This document shows positions 44,029 to 56,215 of a DNA stretch of 64,000 nt, piece after piece. Position numbers and translations under genes: made by a program. The notes under the pieces are model-generated. The model worked only from the letters and a program-made list of their open reading frames with translations, made no database searches and was not told the origin of the DNA. Origin of the DNA: Rhizophagus irregularis. Taxonomy: Eukaryota > Glomeromycota > Glomeromycetes > Glomerales > Glomeraceae. The stretch spans positions 682,001 through 746,000 of the forward strand of contig NC_089442.1 in assembly GCF_026210795.1 (NCBI RefSeq), in the 5' to 3' direction. Position 1 is the first letter of the stretch, and each line of letters opens with the position of its first letter.

Positions 44029-44174
44029 CTAAAGTAGCAGATGTGTAGGAGATTAGGCATGATTTAAGTCCACACAAAGTATAATTTTAGCTTTTCTCGC
44101 TACTAATCACATCACTTTACCAATCGAAGAATTTGAAAATGGTGTTATTTATGAAAGGAGTGAATACAAGGAAA

Positions 44175-44345
44175 AACCAAAAAAATATGGAAAACATGGA
44201 AAACATGGAAAAGTCGGAAAACTTGGAAAATATGATGTCTAAAATATGAACTTGGAAACTTGGAAAATTCAGGAAATTAGGCAAATTTTGGAAATTTGGA
44301 AAATTTGGAAAATTTGGAAACTCGGTAAATTTGGAAAAAGGAAAA
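44175..44345. repeat. Low-complexity TTTGGAAAA repeat
   Basis: Short degenerate units of ggaaaa with c/t-rich spacers (acatggaaa, atttggaaa) repeated about fifteen times. Confidence 0.75.
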
Positions 44346-44934
44346 ATGGATTCCGAAGATTATAAAGACAAACCAAAATATACTAAAACTAAATACTAGA
44401 TTTTATTTTCTTTATTTTTTTAGTCAAAATGTTTTATAACGTTTATCCAATTGGTCAAATTATGTTTTTTTTTATTCAAGTATATATTGATAGCTTTTAT
44501 CGAATTGAAGAGTTTAGTTACATCATTTAGAATTTTTAAATAAATCACAAAATTTTGTCAATTTTTAATGTGTCGTTAAATTTTTTTTTTTTTTACAATT
44601 ATCTTTTGTGCCGTGAAATTGGATCTTTAAAAAATAACTTTCTATTTTTCTTTTACTTAGCTACAATTATGAGTAAATTTTATTATTAATATATATATAT
44701 ATATATACTGAAGTCAATAAAATTTTTGCTTTCAACTTTCAACTTTAAAAGGTCATCATAGTCTCGTTTTTTTCATTTAAACTTTGAAAATTTTAGTCGG
44801 CCTATAGAGAAAAGGATTACAAAATATTCGTGAGGAGTGAAAATCTCATAAAAAATGTGTTAAAAAGATATTCATATTGTTATTATTTATTAAAAAAATT
44901 ATTAATTAATTTATTACAAGTAAATACGAAACTT

Positions 44935-45027
44935 TTAATAAATAAATATAAAGATATAAATAAATATGAAGATATAAATAAATATAGAGATATAAATATA
45001 CAAATAAATTATAAAGATACAAATAAA
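44935..45027. repeat. ~20 bp tandem repeat
   Basis: Units of ataaataTaAAGATATA, four to five copies. The overlapping 66-codon ORF is just this repeat translated. Confidence 0.7.
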
Positions 45028-45357
45028 TGAAGGTTTCTAAGGTTTCTTAGATTTTTTTAATACTAAATAAATGTGATGTACTTTTTTTTTAACAAATAAT
45101 TTTTTTTTTATAGAGGTTACCATAATTATATCGTAGATAATAAGAAATTCTGGCTGAAATCTAGATCGGACTGGGCCGGGTTTCAAATTATGGACTTGTT
45201 CAGTATTCCAATCTAGAAGACCGTTAAATTAGTTACACAGATTTGTTAAATTTAAATCATAAATAACTCCTTCAATCCCCAATTACAAAATACAAATACA
45301 AATAAAATAAATAATTACATAATAAGAATAAATATATTGATTTTACGTAATCTGAGC

Positions 45358-46976
45358 TTAATTACTTTTATCTATAATAAAAAATAGTTTAATTAAAATT
45401 AATAAATCAAAAAATCACACGCAAAATTTTGTTAGCATTATAAAATAAATTTAAATTATTATAGTATGTTATATATGTTTACCTGAATAATCTATTTCAG
45501 TATTATCAACATTTTTTGGTTCTGGAAGATTTTTAAAATCTAAAAGTTTACTTGTATAAACTGCTTGAGGATGTGTCACACATGATATACTAGTATCATT
45601 AGATATTAAAGGTAACTTTTTATTAATTTCATCTGCTTCTTTAGCTTGTTTATAAATTACAGAATTCGCTTTATCATCATCAATCCATAAATCATAAATT
45701 AAGTATCGTAATTCACTTGCATTAGGTCGTTTTAAAGGGTCAGCATCCCAACATCGATTAATAATGTCAAAAATTAATTGAGGAATTCTATAATTAGACT
45801 TTGGCCTCAAACCATTACAAATTTTCATTGCTAGGGATTCATCATGAGCTATATCATAATAAGGAGGGAAACCTGTACAAATTTCATATGCGATAATTCC
45901 ATATGCATAAATATCACTTGCTTGAGTATATTCTTTTCCTCTTAAAACTTCTGGAGCTACATAAGGTAATACTCCATATATTTTTTTATTACTATTTTTA
46001 GGGGATTTGACATTTGCTGGTTGACATAATCCCAAATCAGTAATATAAGCATTATTATTAAAATTGCTTAATATATTCCCACAATGAAAATTCTGATGAA
46101 TTAATCCTTTATTATGAATATACTGAAGATTAGTTGCAATAGTATGTAAACTATCCAACTTTTGAAACCAATTCAGTGAAGTGAAGTTGTTATTTAAATG
46201 TTGTCTTAAACTACCTTTTTTTAATTCCATTACCATCATAAAATTATTTGTTTTTGGATCTTTGGTAATGCCAAAACAACGAACTATGAAACTTGTATTA
46301 TATAATAAAATGCTTGATTCAACCTTAAAAGAAAAAAATTATAAATATTATTTAACATTTATTTTAATAATACTAAAATATATAAAAAATATCTTACTTC
46401 TTTTAAAAAATCTGCTTTAATATTTTGTGAATTATGTAAGCACTTTAAAGCGACTTTTGTTTTGTCATCCCGGTCCCATTGATTATTGTAATAATTCCAT
46501 ATAGGACCATCTTTCCAAACTGCTTTAAAAGTAGTTCCAAATCCCCCTTTTGCTAAATATTCAACATCTTCAAATTTATCATATTCAATCCACTCTATGA
46601 TATGATGTTTAACTTTAGCTTTTAATTGTGCTTTTTGAATAAATTTATCAACTTCATGATTTCCACTTGTCCAATTTTTGAAATTTTGTTTAAAATGTTG
46701 TGAATTACATGGCCAACAATATCGATAGTTAGTTTTAGGTTGATTACAATTATCACATAAACCATATTCTTTATAACGTTTTTTTAATTCTTTGTCTATT
46801 ATTAGTTTATCAATTAACGATTCTTGTTCTTCAGTCAAAAAAAACCGATTTAAATCTTTTATTTGTTCAATTACATCATCACTTAGTTTATTATCAACTA
46901 ACGATTTTTGTTCTTTAGTCAAACGATGACGATTAAAATCTTTTATTTTCTCAAATACAAGTTTAATTTTGTCCAT
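45358..46976 (-). CDS. Kinase-family protein, predicted pseudokinase
   Basis: Exons 46976-46398, 46323-45483 and probably 45371-45358 (ending DKSN), phases 0 and 1; if the last intron is not spliced, translation stops at 45469 after KHI. About 477 residues. An N-terminal pair of LTEEQ/LTKEQ helices is followed by a CDNCNQP…CWPC ribbon, NWTSGNHE, glycine loop LAKGGFGTTFKAVW and VALK. The hinge reads FGITKDPKTNNFMMVM. The catalytic loop is HQNFHCGNIL, so the catalytic Asp is Asn, while DLG and APE are kept. It probably binds nucleotide but should not transfer phosphate efficiently. The tail HPQAVYTSKLLDF matches the family. Confidence 0.8.
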
Positions 46977-48980
46977 TTCAATAAATAATTTATTTAAAAA
47001 AATATATTATTAATTCGTATAAAATAGTGGTGACAAACTAATAATTAGTTTAACGTCGAAAAATTTGAAGGGGGGGTGAGGGAATAATTTAAACAAATAT
47101 GATATTTAAACATATTAAATTTTCGGAAGTTTTCGGTAAAATCGGAAATATTCGGTACACCCAATTTCAGAAAAGAGAGGGGGTGCTTTAAACATATGTG
47201 AACATATGTGTTTAAATAAATTAAATTATTTAATTATTTTAAAAATTTTCAAAAATAAAGGAGAACGTTAAACAAAAAATTAATTTGGAATGGAAATGAT
47301 TTCAAGATCGACAATAAAATTATGAAAAAAAGACTAGTTAAAATACACAAAAATCTGATCGGCAATTAAATTGATTAAATGACGAAATTAATTAAAATTA
47401 ATAAGAATTTTCTAACTATTAGGGGTGATGATCACCGGTGACTGAATTATGACGATCGACCAGCATTAAAAAAATATAGTGCCGGTAAAAATTGATAATT
47501 CTGGCCAACGGTGATGATCGTCCCCAGTGATATTTGAAGTAAAAATCAATTAATAAAATAGATGAATAATTACTAAAATATCGTTATAAATAATATGATT
47601 TAAACATTTCTCAACTGGCAAATCTATCATATTCAATCCATTCTCTAAATTTTACAAAATCATATTGTAATAATATATAAATTTTTTAATTATCACAAAA
47701 ATTATTAATTTAAACGTTCTTTTAGAGCTGAATGTGTGTAAAACATCACATAATTGGTAATTCACAAATTAATCTTTTCCAAAGTGAGTATTAGCTTTCA
47801 AACTTTCAATTTTTAATATATTTTAATTCTTTATAATATTTCCGCTAGAATATGCAAACTCCATGAGATGAGGAATTTACCGGTGAAACTATTCTGTTTA
47901 TTATAAGTTAAAATAATTTGATTGGCTGTCAGGGTCACGTATACGTTTGGTCAACCTGTGGATTTTTATTTTTTACTTAATAAATATTTTTTTTCAATTC
48001 TTACAGATCGGGAAATTTAATAAATAGCTTCAGATCAAAAACATCTTTCACTAATACAACTCATTAATAAAATAGATTAATACTAGGTAAATTAGATATA
48101 TAAGTGTTGATTATAAATAAATATATACAATAAAAAAAGTAAATAAAAATATGAATAATAAAATCAACATAAAAAAAAAATTGAAAAATAAAAAATATAT
48201 TTGTAAATCGAAAAAAAAACTAATTAAAATCAATTTTTTTTTTACTAAAAAATTTTTTTTTTTTTTAGTGTTCAGTGTCCGGATTACAACATTTGAGCGT
48301 TGGTTAAACCGAACTTCTAACTTGGAGGCGTAATATTAAATATTACGTGATCTAGTATAAAAGTATAAAAAGCGTAAACAATTGTTCACGCCAATCACTT
48401 TTGCCAAGAAAAAAATATGATACATGCGAAATTCCATACTAATACAATAATTGGACAAGTATCCAAAATTTTATTAATACAGATAAAAATAAATTTCATG
48501 TTTGACGATCTATACCTGTATATTTTACTACATTTCTCTTTCTATCTACTCAATATCATATTCGAACTTCGAAGGGAACGTATCTTTTTTAACTTATTTT
48601 TTGTATAGGTGGTACCGTGGTAGGGACTCCCATATTAGCCTTTTCTTAGGTGCTAGTCGCGATGATTTTTTTGTGGCGGTATTAAAGTGAATTTTGTGTG
48701 CTAATTTGTTGTTGTGTTGCGTTGTGAAACTATCTTGATAATTTCATAATTCAAGTGATATTTCTTCCATAGTAGGGTTTCGATCCTCGGGTTGGATCGC
48801 AGATTTGTTGAAAAAATTGGAAAATCGAAAAATGAATTATCAAACTAGCTTTTTTTATTCATTACACAATGTACTGCATGTATCGGCCATTGCCGCAGGT
48901 AACATTTATACAGTGATAAAAAATAAAATATGAAGTTCGGGACGCCCAATTTATCTGCAATTTGAACGTAGTTACATGTA
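46977..48980. other. AT-rich intergenic region
   Basis: Upstream of the pseudokinase. It contains the dispersed repeat at 47393-47545, listed separately. Several short ORFs between 48150 and 48700 have no coding character. Otherwise no gene. Confidence 0.35.
47393..47545 (+). repeat. Dispersed repeat, partner of 62063-62215
   Basis: GGGGTGATGATCACCGGTGA…, CGATCGACCAGCATT, TAGTGCCGGTAAAAATTGAT and TTCTGGCCAACGG follow in order. The block at 62063-62215 is its reverse complement at high identity, including flanking ttgaagtaaaaat and aattttctaacta. Confidence 0.75.
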
Positions 48981-48984
48981 TTAT

Positions 48985-49358
48985 AAAGTCATTGATTATA
49001 GGAGATCGAAACTTTAGAATTCTTGATCAACGAATTCTTTAATTTTTCGTATCCTTATGGAATAACAATTTCCGGGTCAATCTTTTTTGCCGATCACGAT
49101 TAATGATGTTTTGATATCTTTATACTATGAGCCCCTTGCACTTCCAATCCAATTTGATGTTTTTGAAAAAAGGCATCAAGCTCTAGTCCATTCAAGAAAG
49201 GAGGATGATATTCAGTAATAGGTTCCTCATTAATAATTTCCTTAGCTGTCTGGATGCATCTGGTTTGGAATTTGCGATTTTTCTTAGCTCAACACTCTCA
49301 ACATCATATCTAACATTCTCTCTCTATACTTCTCCAACTTCTCAAGCTCAGATGACAT
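48985..49358 (-). pseudogene. Remnant of a PD-(D/E)XK-like nuclease domain protein
   Basis: Minus-strand reading across three frames gives MSSELEKLEKYRERML at 49358, then AKEIINEEPITEYHPPFL, NGLELDAFFQKHQIGLEVQG, NIINRDRQKR and PEIVIP-stop-GYEKLK. The LELD…IGLEVQG spacing is like the Asp and Glu-x-Gln of restriction-fold endonucleases. Frameshifts and stops separate the parts, so it is dead. The parent is probably a lineage-expanded or mobile-element gene. The assignment rests on motif spacing only. Confidence 0.45.
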
Positions 49359-49359
49359 A

Positions 49360-50507
49360 ATTAAGAATATTTTTATTCATTACGGGAATTATTAAATATT
49401 ATACTACGAATGAATATAAAGAATTGCTTTATTAATACACACAAAGATAAATACAGAGTTCGGGACGGAGCCATAATACATGCAAATAAATACAAAGGAT
49501 ATGGTGACCATTGGCCAGCCGATACATGGCGAATTTTCTATGCTTAGAACTATCTACAGTTTTGATTTTTCTGCAAGATTACTCGATGACCTATGCCTTT
49601 TTATTACCCTTGGTTCCTCTCTACTTTGTGAAACTTCCACCGGCTTCATACAATATGGTACCCATTGAATTCCCTTTAAATAAAATAAATCTATTATTTT
49701 CAATCATCTATTAAGTTAAACTTTACCTATTTATTCAAAGTATTTTTTTTTTCATATAAAGTCGTTCGAATTTCTGATAGGGATGTGTTTCAGTCTGAGT
49801 AGAATGGTCTGAAACGGTTTGAAGACCGTTGTTCTCAGTCTTCGGTCCAAAAACATGAACATCGGCCTTATTACAATATTTAATTTAACATTATGAGGAA
49901 GACATCATTAAATGGATTATTTTTAAATTAATTAGGCAATTAAAGAAAATTTTTGATAAATAATAAGCAATACGTAACTAATAAGTAAGTACTCTGTACA
50001 TATTCAACCTAGAATCAGTCTTTTGAATCAGTTCTAATTAAGGCTATTAAGAACGGTACGGATAGAGGCTTTGAGATCAGTTCAAGACTGATTTAAAGAG
50101 CAATCAAAGTTGGTTCGGTTAATCCAGGTTTAAAGTTTGGTCATTCCTAATTTCTAAATATATTAAAAGAAATGAAATCTATTCAAAATATGATCGCGAT
50201 ATTATCAGATATGAATCTGCGTGTGTCAAATGTGTCAAATGTGTCAAATTAGAAATAATCTTTAATAAAAAAATATGAAGAAATCATTCGAATTAGATAA
50301 ATAAATTTGAATAAATGAAAAAAAAGATAATAAAATAAAGTATTTATTATTATTATTATTACTATTATAATTTCTTTATTAAACATAGAAGGAATAAGAA
50401 ATAAGGATTAAAAAAAAATCTACTCTAAAAGAAAAAAAAGTGTGACTAATTACGACGCCTTAAGTCTCACATTACTGCCTTTATCCTTCCTTCTCTTTCA
50501 CTAAATT
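49360..50507. other. Intergenic, possible small coding remnant
   Basis: On the minus strand near 49690-49565 a 38-codon open stretch (GIQWVPYCMKPVEVSQ… ending EKSKL) looks protein-like but has no clear start or splice partner. The rest is AT-rich. Confidence 0.3.
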
Positions 50508-50777
50508 TATGAGACGGTCCGTGTCTCATCTTTGACTTCTTTTACCTTCCCTCTTTTCTTCGCGTACTTTTTCCTTTTGGCTTGACCTCTAAGATTCTGT
50601 TGTCTTTGATTTCTTATGTTGTTAGTAGATTGTAATTGATATTTGATACCAACGTTTCGTTATGTGCCAACGGTACGTTCTGTTACGGAGATAAAAAATC
50701 CCTTGCGTAAATCTTTGTAGTTTGTAGGAACTCGAAATACCCTATTAATTGATTTTGAAGTTTCATTATCTTAAGGA
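50508..50777 (-). pseudogene. Unrecognised decayed coding remnant
   Basis: One frame stays open for about 90 codons with one internal TAA: DNETSKSINRVFRVPTNYKD…SVTERTVGT-stop-RNVGIKYQLQSTNN…, then a basic end (QAKRKKYAKKRGKVKEVKDE) before TAA at 50508. Amino-acid usage is much more protein-like than the surroundings. Family unknown. Confidence 0.35.
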
Positions 50778-52100
50778 TTTGATCTTCAAGGAATGCAATT
50801 TTCGAGTATCATTGTACCTGCACGTCTCCCAAATCTTTTTCAGCTTTTTATATCAAACTTTGAGAAGGTCAACGAATAAAATACAATATCTTACTTATGA
50901 TTGATCACCACCATACTATTCAATTCTATAATCAAGAACAAGAAATATTTTTAATTAGTAACATATTCTTGCTTTTTGTAGTATATTTAATCAAACTTAC
51001 TATTCTATGATTACGAAATTCTTTGATTACCTCGTAAATATTGCAACTTCAAAGTCTTTATGTAATTATAATGTATAATACCATTAAAAACTGTAAAATC
51101 TCGTTGTTTATTTTTTTCCCTCACTGCAAGACGTAAAACTCTCCCGTAAATGATGACAAATTTAGATATAACTGCCATGAAAAAAAGGTATCAATTGATT
51201 ATTATGAAATAAAGAAGGTGAAAGAATTTCAGACTGAAGTATTACCTAATAAAACGTGAAGTACGTTGTTAATTCTTTTAAATTGGGAAAATTTAAATAA
51301 AAAATTATTATAATCATGCCTAGTATACAATAGAACTTGATGGAAATTCGGTGAAAGTTTCTTGAATATATCGGTCTTTAAAAAAAAAATTCTAAGAAAA
51401 ATAAATATATATTTACATGATAAGTTTCAATAGTCTCATTAACAATCACAAACCTTGATATAAATATTATCATAATCGTTTTATTCCTTTAACATAATAT
51501 CATCCAGAATTCGTGATCTTATTGATTGAAAATATCATTTTTTTTTCTTGCCATTAACGTTAACCGTAAGTTTCATTTGAAATTATTATTGTACTATTTA
51601 ATTGTCTTTTTTTTTTATAAATATAATTAACTAATAAAACTTGATCTATTGTCTAATGTTTACACAAGTCTTTCGAGAAGTGAGAAAAAAAAGATCGATC
51701 AATTATTTATTAGATCTATATATAGATGTTACACGATTTTTCTTAACAAATTAATTAGTCGAAACGCACTTTTATATTATTTTTAGAAATAATAAATATG
51801 ATCTTGGATTATTCGGACACATGAATTTTTCACTATTTACAGCAACAATTTCTGCGACACCATCATTATCATTATTTCATTATTTAAAGTACCAACTAAA
51901 TCACAATTTTAAAAAAAAAATCTTCCAAACTAGCTTAATTAAATGTTATTTTATTTCTTCTGATTTAAAGTTTAATTATAACAATTAAGAAATAGAAAAA
52001 TTCACAAGTGTTTGCATCTACACTGATAAATCTATAGAAAGCATAATGTTATATTCAAATAATTCACTACCGTCACAAAACTCTCCTCCGATGTTCAACA
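50778..52100. other. AT-rich intergenic region
   Basis: No gene, RNA or clear repeat found downstream of the eight-exon gene. Confidence 0.35.
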
Positions 52101-54084
52101 TCATGCTTTATTTAAATTTAGCCTTGGATCATTTTCAGCAACTAATCCACGACACTTTCCTTTTACGTTGTTTGAGAACAGATTTCTCACCGCTTGCTCG
52201 GTTTCAAGCAATTTGTTCTAAATAGAATAATAGATCCATAGGTATGAGTAAGCAAGCATTTATGATTATCGAAAAAAATAATAAATAGTTTTACCTCAAG
52301 TGATTTAAGAACACAGTAAGTATCCTCCAGCATGTTGCAATAATTTTTATTTAATGGTAGGGTACATTGATCAATCAATCCGAATCTGTACATACCATTT
52401 CCTCTCCAATCCATCGCATAAAAGTTTAGTTTTAATCCTGCGTTATCAAATATATAAAATTAATTAAAACCATCAGCCATTCCAGTATCTGCTATAAATA
52501 AAACATACCAACTTGGAGCCAACCATAGACGATGATATCCATACGTTGCTCGTCAAAAACATGCTTACACTTCATTAGTAAATCGTTGAGACTATCTCGC
52601 ATGACGATCATAAGTGCTACTTTATCAAGAAATCGTTTTTCTTCATGGGCTGTAGGAACAACAATAGGTTGTAGTCCTCCGACGACCTTTCCATAAATCG
52701 CTTCAAATTTATTTGATGTTCTAATTAAAATACTTCTCATATCGACTCTTTGTGTATTTAATGAATCCACTTTGATCTCTCCCCTACATATAAAAAAGTA
52801 TCAATACCGAACATCGCTAACCCGTAAACTAATACAACAAATTTATTTACTTACTTACCAAACATTTTGAATATGATCAGATGTAAAGATACCACGAAAT
52901 AAAGGGAAAATTAAACTCATCTTTAATTCTTCTTCCGTTAATATACCCTTTGTATTTATTTTTATATATTGAATAGCATTGTCCAACTTTTTTAATGTTT
53001 CATAATTTTCATCAATTTCATAGATTCTTTTACAACCATTATCGAAGTATTCCTGGACACTTTCCTCTGCCGGCACGGATTCCCATTTAATACTGTTTGC
53101 AAAATCCTGGGCCAATTCTTTTATATCCTTATCTGTGAAATCTGTACCATTCAAGGTTTCATTTGTAAGGTCTAAAATTCCCCAATAAGCAGGCCTATAG
53201 GAAAAAAAATATTTTTAAATTATATAAATTGGACTAATTTTACGATCAAGCTAAACTTACGTCATGAATTTACAAGATTTAGAGACTTTAGCTTGGTAAT
53301 TATGGAAAGTTTCAAAAACATCTACACCAGAAGAGAGTAAATAATCAAAAGAATCCTAATTTAAAGATAATATAATGAGTTTGTTGAATAATATTAATAT
53401 GTATTTACAATTACTGTCTTAAAATTTACCTTATAAAAATTAAACCCTTTTGATGATGGCAACATAATTTCTTCTTTAAGAGTCATTTCGTTCATTATTG
53501 TATCTTTGTAGGGCTCATCAAATGTTGATTCGAAACCATCCATTGATTTATCATTTAAATAATCGTTATCATGTTTTACTGCACCCTATTATAGAGAATA
53601 TAATTCATGAATTATTTTATACATTAGTGAGCTGTACAAAGTTCATCAACAAGAATATGTAATATTATTAACAAACCTTATATGATTCTCTATATCTTTC
53701 ATTATTAATTCTTTCATATTGTATTTTTAGTTCTCGAATAAGTTCTTTAGTCTCAGGAAGCTAATTAATATTAAATTCTGTGAGCAAGATAATAATTAAC
53801 ATTTTAACAACTTATTATCTTTTGACGTTTACCTCTTTATCGATTATAAGTTTCCCAGCACATTCGCGAAAATACGAAGCGATTACCATATTTTCATGTA
53901 TCCACTTCAACGAATCATAAAAATCGTCCAAACACGTCTTATATTGTGGTAAAATACGCATATTTTTACAAATCCAATCGATATAATTGCTTAAACTCCA
54001 AAAACTCTCGTCGACAGCGTAAAAATAAGGAAAAGAGACAGGGGGATGCTGTGGTTTAGTTTCTACATTAAAACAACTTTGCAT
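52101..54084 (-). CDS. Hypothetical protein, eight exons
   Basis: Exons 54084-53833, 53760-53677, 53585-53430, 53355-53261, 53194-52859, 52783-52509, 52437-52295 and 52217-52101 join in frame with GT-AG introns of 70-85 bp and give 485 residues. The start MQSCFNVETKPQHPP is the first in-frame ATG of the conserved-looking part. The protein is soluble, mixed alpha/beta and charged, with Trp/Tyr-rich N-terminal helices (FWSLSNYIDWICKNM) and no signal peptide, membrane segment or motif I know. The perfect agreement of eight exon phases is strong evidence that it is a real, maintained gene. Function unknown. Confidence 0.75.
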
Positions 54085-56215
54085 ATCGAAAAGTTCGTGT
54101 TAATAAAAAATTCGAAGTGAGAAGATTGTTGATCGTAAGGAAAAAAACTATTATGTAAACGCGACATTCGCGACAATTTATTTGGCGGATCACATGAAAA
54201 TATTATATCACGTGATCCAACGAATAAATGTAATGAAAATTTTTTTTTGATACAGAAACTTCTAACCTTATATAGATTTGAAGAATATTTTACTATATTT
54301 GTAAAACAAATTATTTTTTTTCAGTAAAAGTAATTGTCATATTTAATTCATTATTTGTTATCATTAGAATTACGTATATTGCAAGCATTTATCACATGTT
54401 AGAACAGACGAATTAATCCTATTACTACTTAATTTATGGTCTTAAACGTTACTTATTTTTCATCATTATTATCTTAAAGAATCTCCTTCATCGATATTTG
54501 TTGTTATATACAAAATCATCAAAATAAAATTCGCGCTAAATCATGTGTGATTGATAATCATCAGTCGTCTCTAGTCACTCTAGATTGTTTCAATAGAGAA
54601 AGAAGCACAACCATGTGTTTACTCAACACTCATAAATAAAAAAAGCAAATTTAGACGCACTAACATCTGAATAAATTATACAGTAGTTGTATATAAACAT
54701 AAAAAAAATTATCAAATACCAATTCTCGAAATTGTGCTAGATTTCATTCGTTTACGCAACAAGTTCCATTTGGATTTAAATGATCTAATAATTTTAATAA
54801 TATTCGAAAAATTTAATGAATTATTATATAACAGATAATGTTTAAAAGTTTTATTCCGAATTTATTAATTAGTGAAAAAAAAAAATAAATATCAGTTTGT
54901 TTTATATTAAATTTTTTGAATATAAAGATAAGATTTTTTAAAAAATTTTTTGATAATACTAACAAGTTAATATCATCTTTATTACTAATATCATCTGTTT
55001 TATAATTTAATAAATTTATTTTTTAAATTTTTTTTTGTGTTCATGAGGATATTTAAATGTCGGGATAGAGATTTTGAATTTTCAGGATTAAGAATTGGAT
55101 CGGGATTCTGATCGTCGGGATTTCATACTTTTTTACAGGGGTTTCTTTTGACATAAATAGCCTCTTTATATTATTGCTAATTAAGGAAATTTTGGATGTA
55201 TTGTTTTTCTGTAAGATCATTGAAATGTACAGACGTATTCCAAAATTATGTAATGCAATTAATCAATATTTCAATGGGATAACGTTGAAAGGTCTCCGAC
55301 TTTTAAAACGTTTCACCGATAATCATTTCACTAAAAGGATCAATTTTACCGACAGTTATAAAATCTTAATCCACTTATCCTAACCTTATTCTAACTCTAA
55401 TCCTATTCCCTTACCCAAACCTAGCACTAATCCTAAATGGTGAAATGATCGTCGGCGAAACATTTGTCTTCGAAATTACCCTATCGGTGAAACGTTTTTT
55501 GGTGAGATAATAGATAATTGTCGGTGAAATGATTATCGGAGAAATGACTGCGATCTCGTGATGAAATAAATAAACAAATTCCACATATTTTGTAAAAGAA
55601 AAACACGACATGATATTTTACAATTTAATATCATACGATAATTACGATATACCAAATTACTGTCTCATACCTTACGAATACTACTAAAAAATACAGTATT
55701 CACTCATAAATTGAGAAAAAAACGTAATTTTGTTAATTACAGTATTTTATGATAAACGAAAAATTTAATTAATTATGTTGGTCACCAAAAATTTAAGACA
55801 CTAGATGACAAATGCTTACCTTCAAGTACTTGGGAATCAATTAAAATATCTATTTTAATTTGGTCTTGCAAAAACGTCTTAAAAATTAATTTTACAACAT
55901 TAAACCTACACCCCCCTAATTTTATTTTTAATACTCGGAACAAAAGTGTATACTCGTTTATCCTTATTTGTTTGTTTGTTTATTTATTTATATGCGAAAA
56001 AATAATTTTCAAGACATGGCTTATTTGTGTAATGAAGCGTTTTTTTTTAAACTTTTGAATGCACAAATTTATTAAGAATAATTTAGTGAAACAAATATTA
56101 TTATTGATTAAATATAATACGATAATGTTTTTTAAAAAAATTCAGTCGAGTTGCATTAAATAATAAAGTGACTGAAAAATAAATTATTAAGAATTTTTTT
56201 TTTTTTAAAAAAAAA
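54085..56215. other. Intergenic region between divergent genes
   Basis: Upstream regions of the eight-exon gene and of the broken kinase face each other here. Apart from the inverted repeat at 55316-55539 nothing was recognised. Confidence 0.35.
55316..55539. repeat. Inverted repeat flanking telomere-like sequence
   Basis: Arms CCGATAATCATTTCAC (55316-55331) and GTGAAATGATTATCGG (55524-55539) are exact inverses. Between them, 55378-55438 consists of degenerate CCTAA/CTAAC-type units (cctaacc, ctaactctaatcc, ccctta, cctaa), and extra CGGTGAAA/CGGCGAAAC motifs recur at 55452-55495. Confidence 0.6.

Noticed and set aside
48150-48690. Three short ORFs
   Set aside because: Lys- and Phe-rich AT-driven readings without coding character.
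48770-48800. Possible B-box (ggtttcgatcctcgg)
   Set aside because: No matching A-box at a suitable distance and no cloverleaf.
49480-49714. Two overlapping plus-strand ORFs
   Set aside because: The minus strand looks more protein-like here, and neither strand gives a complete gene.
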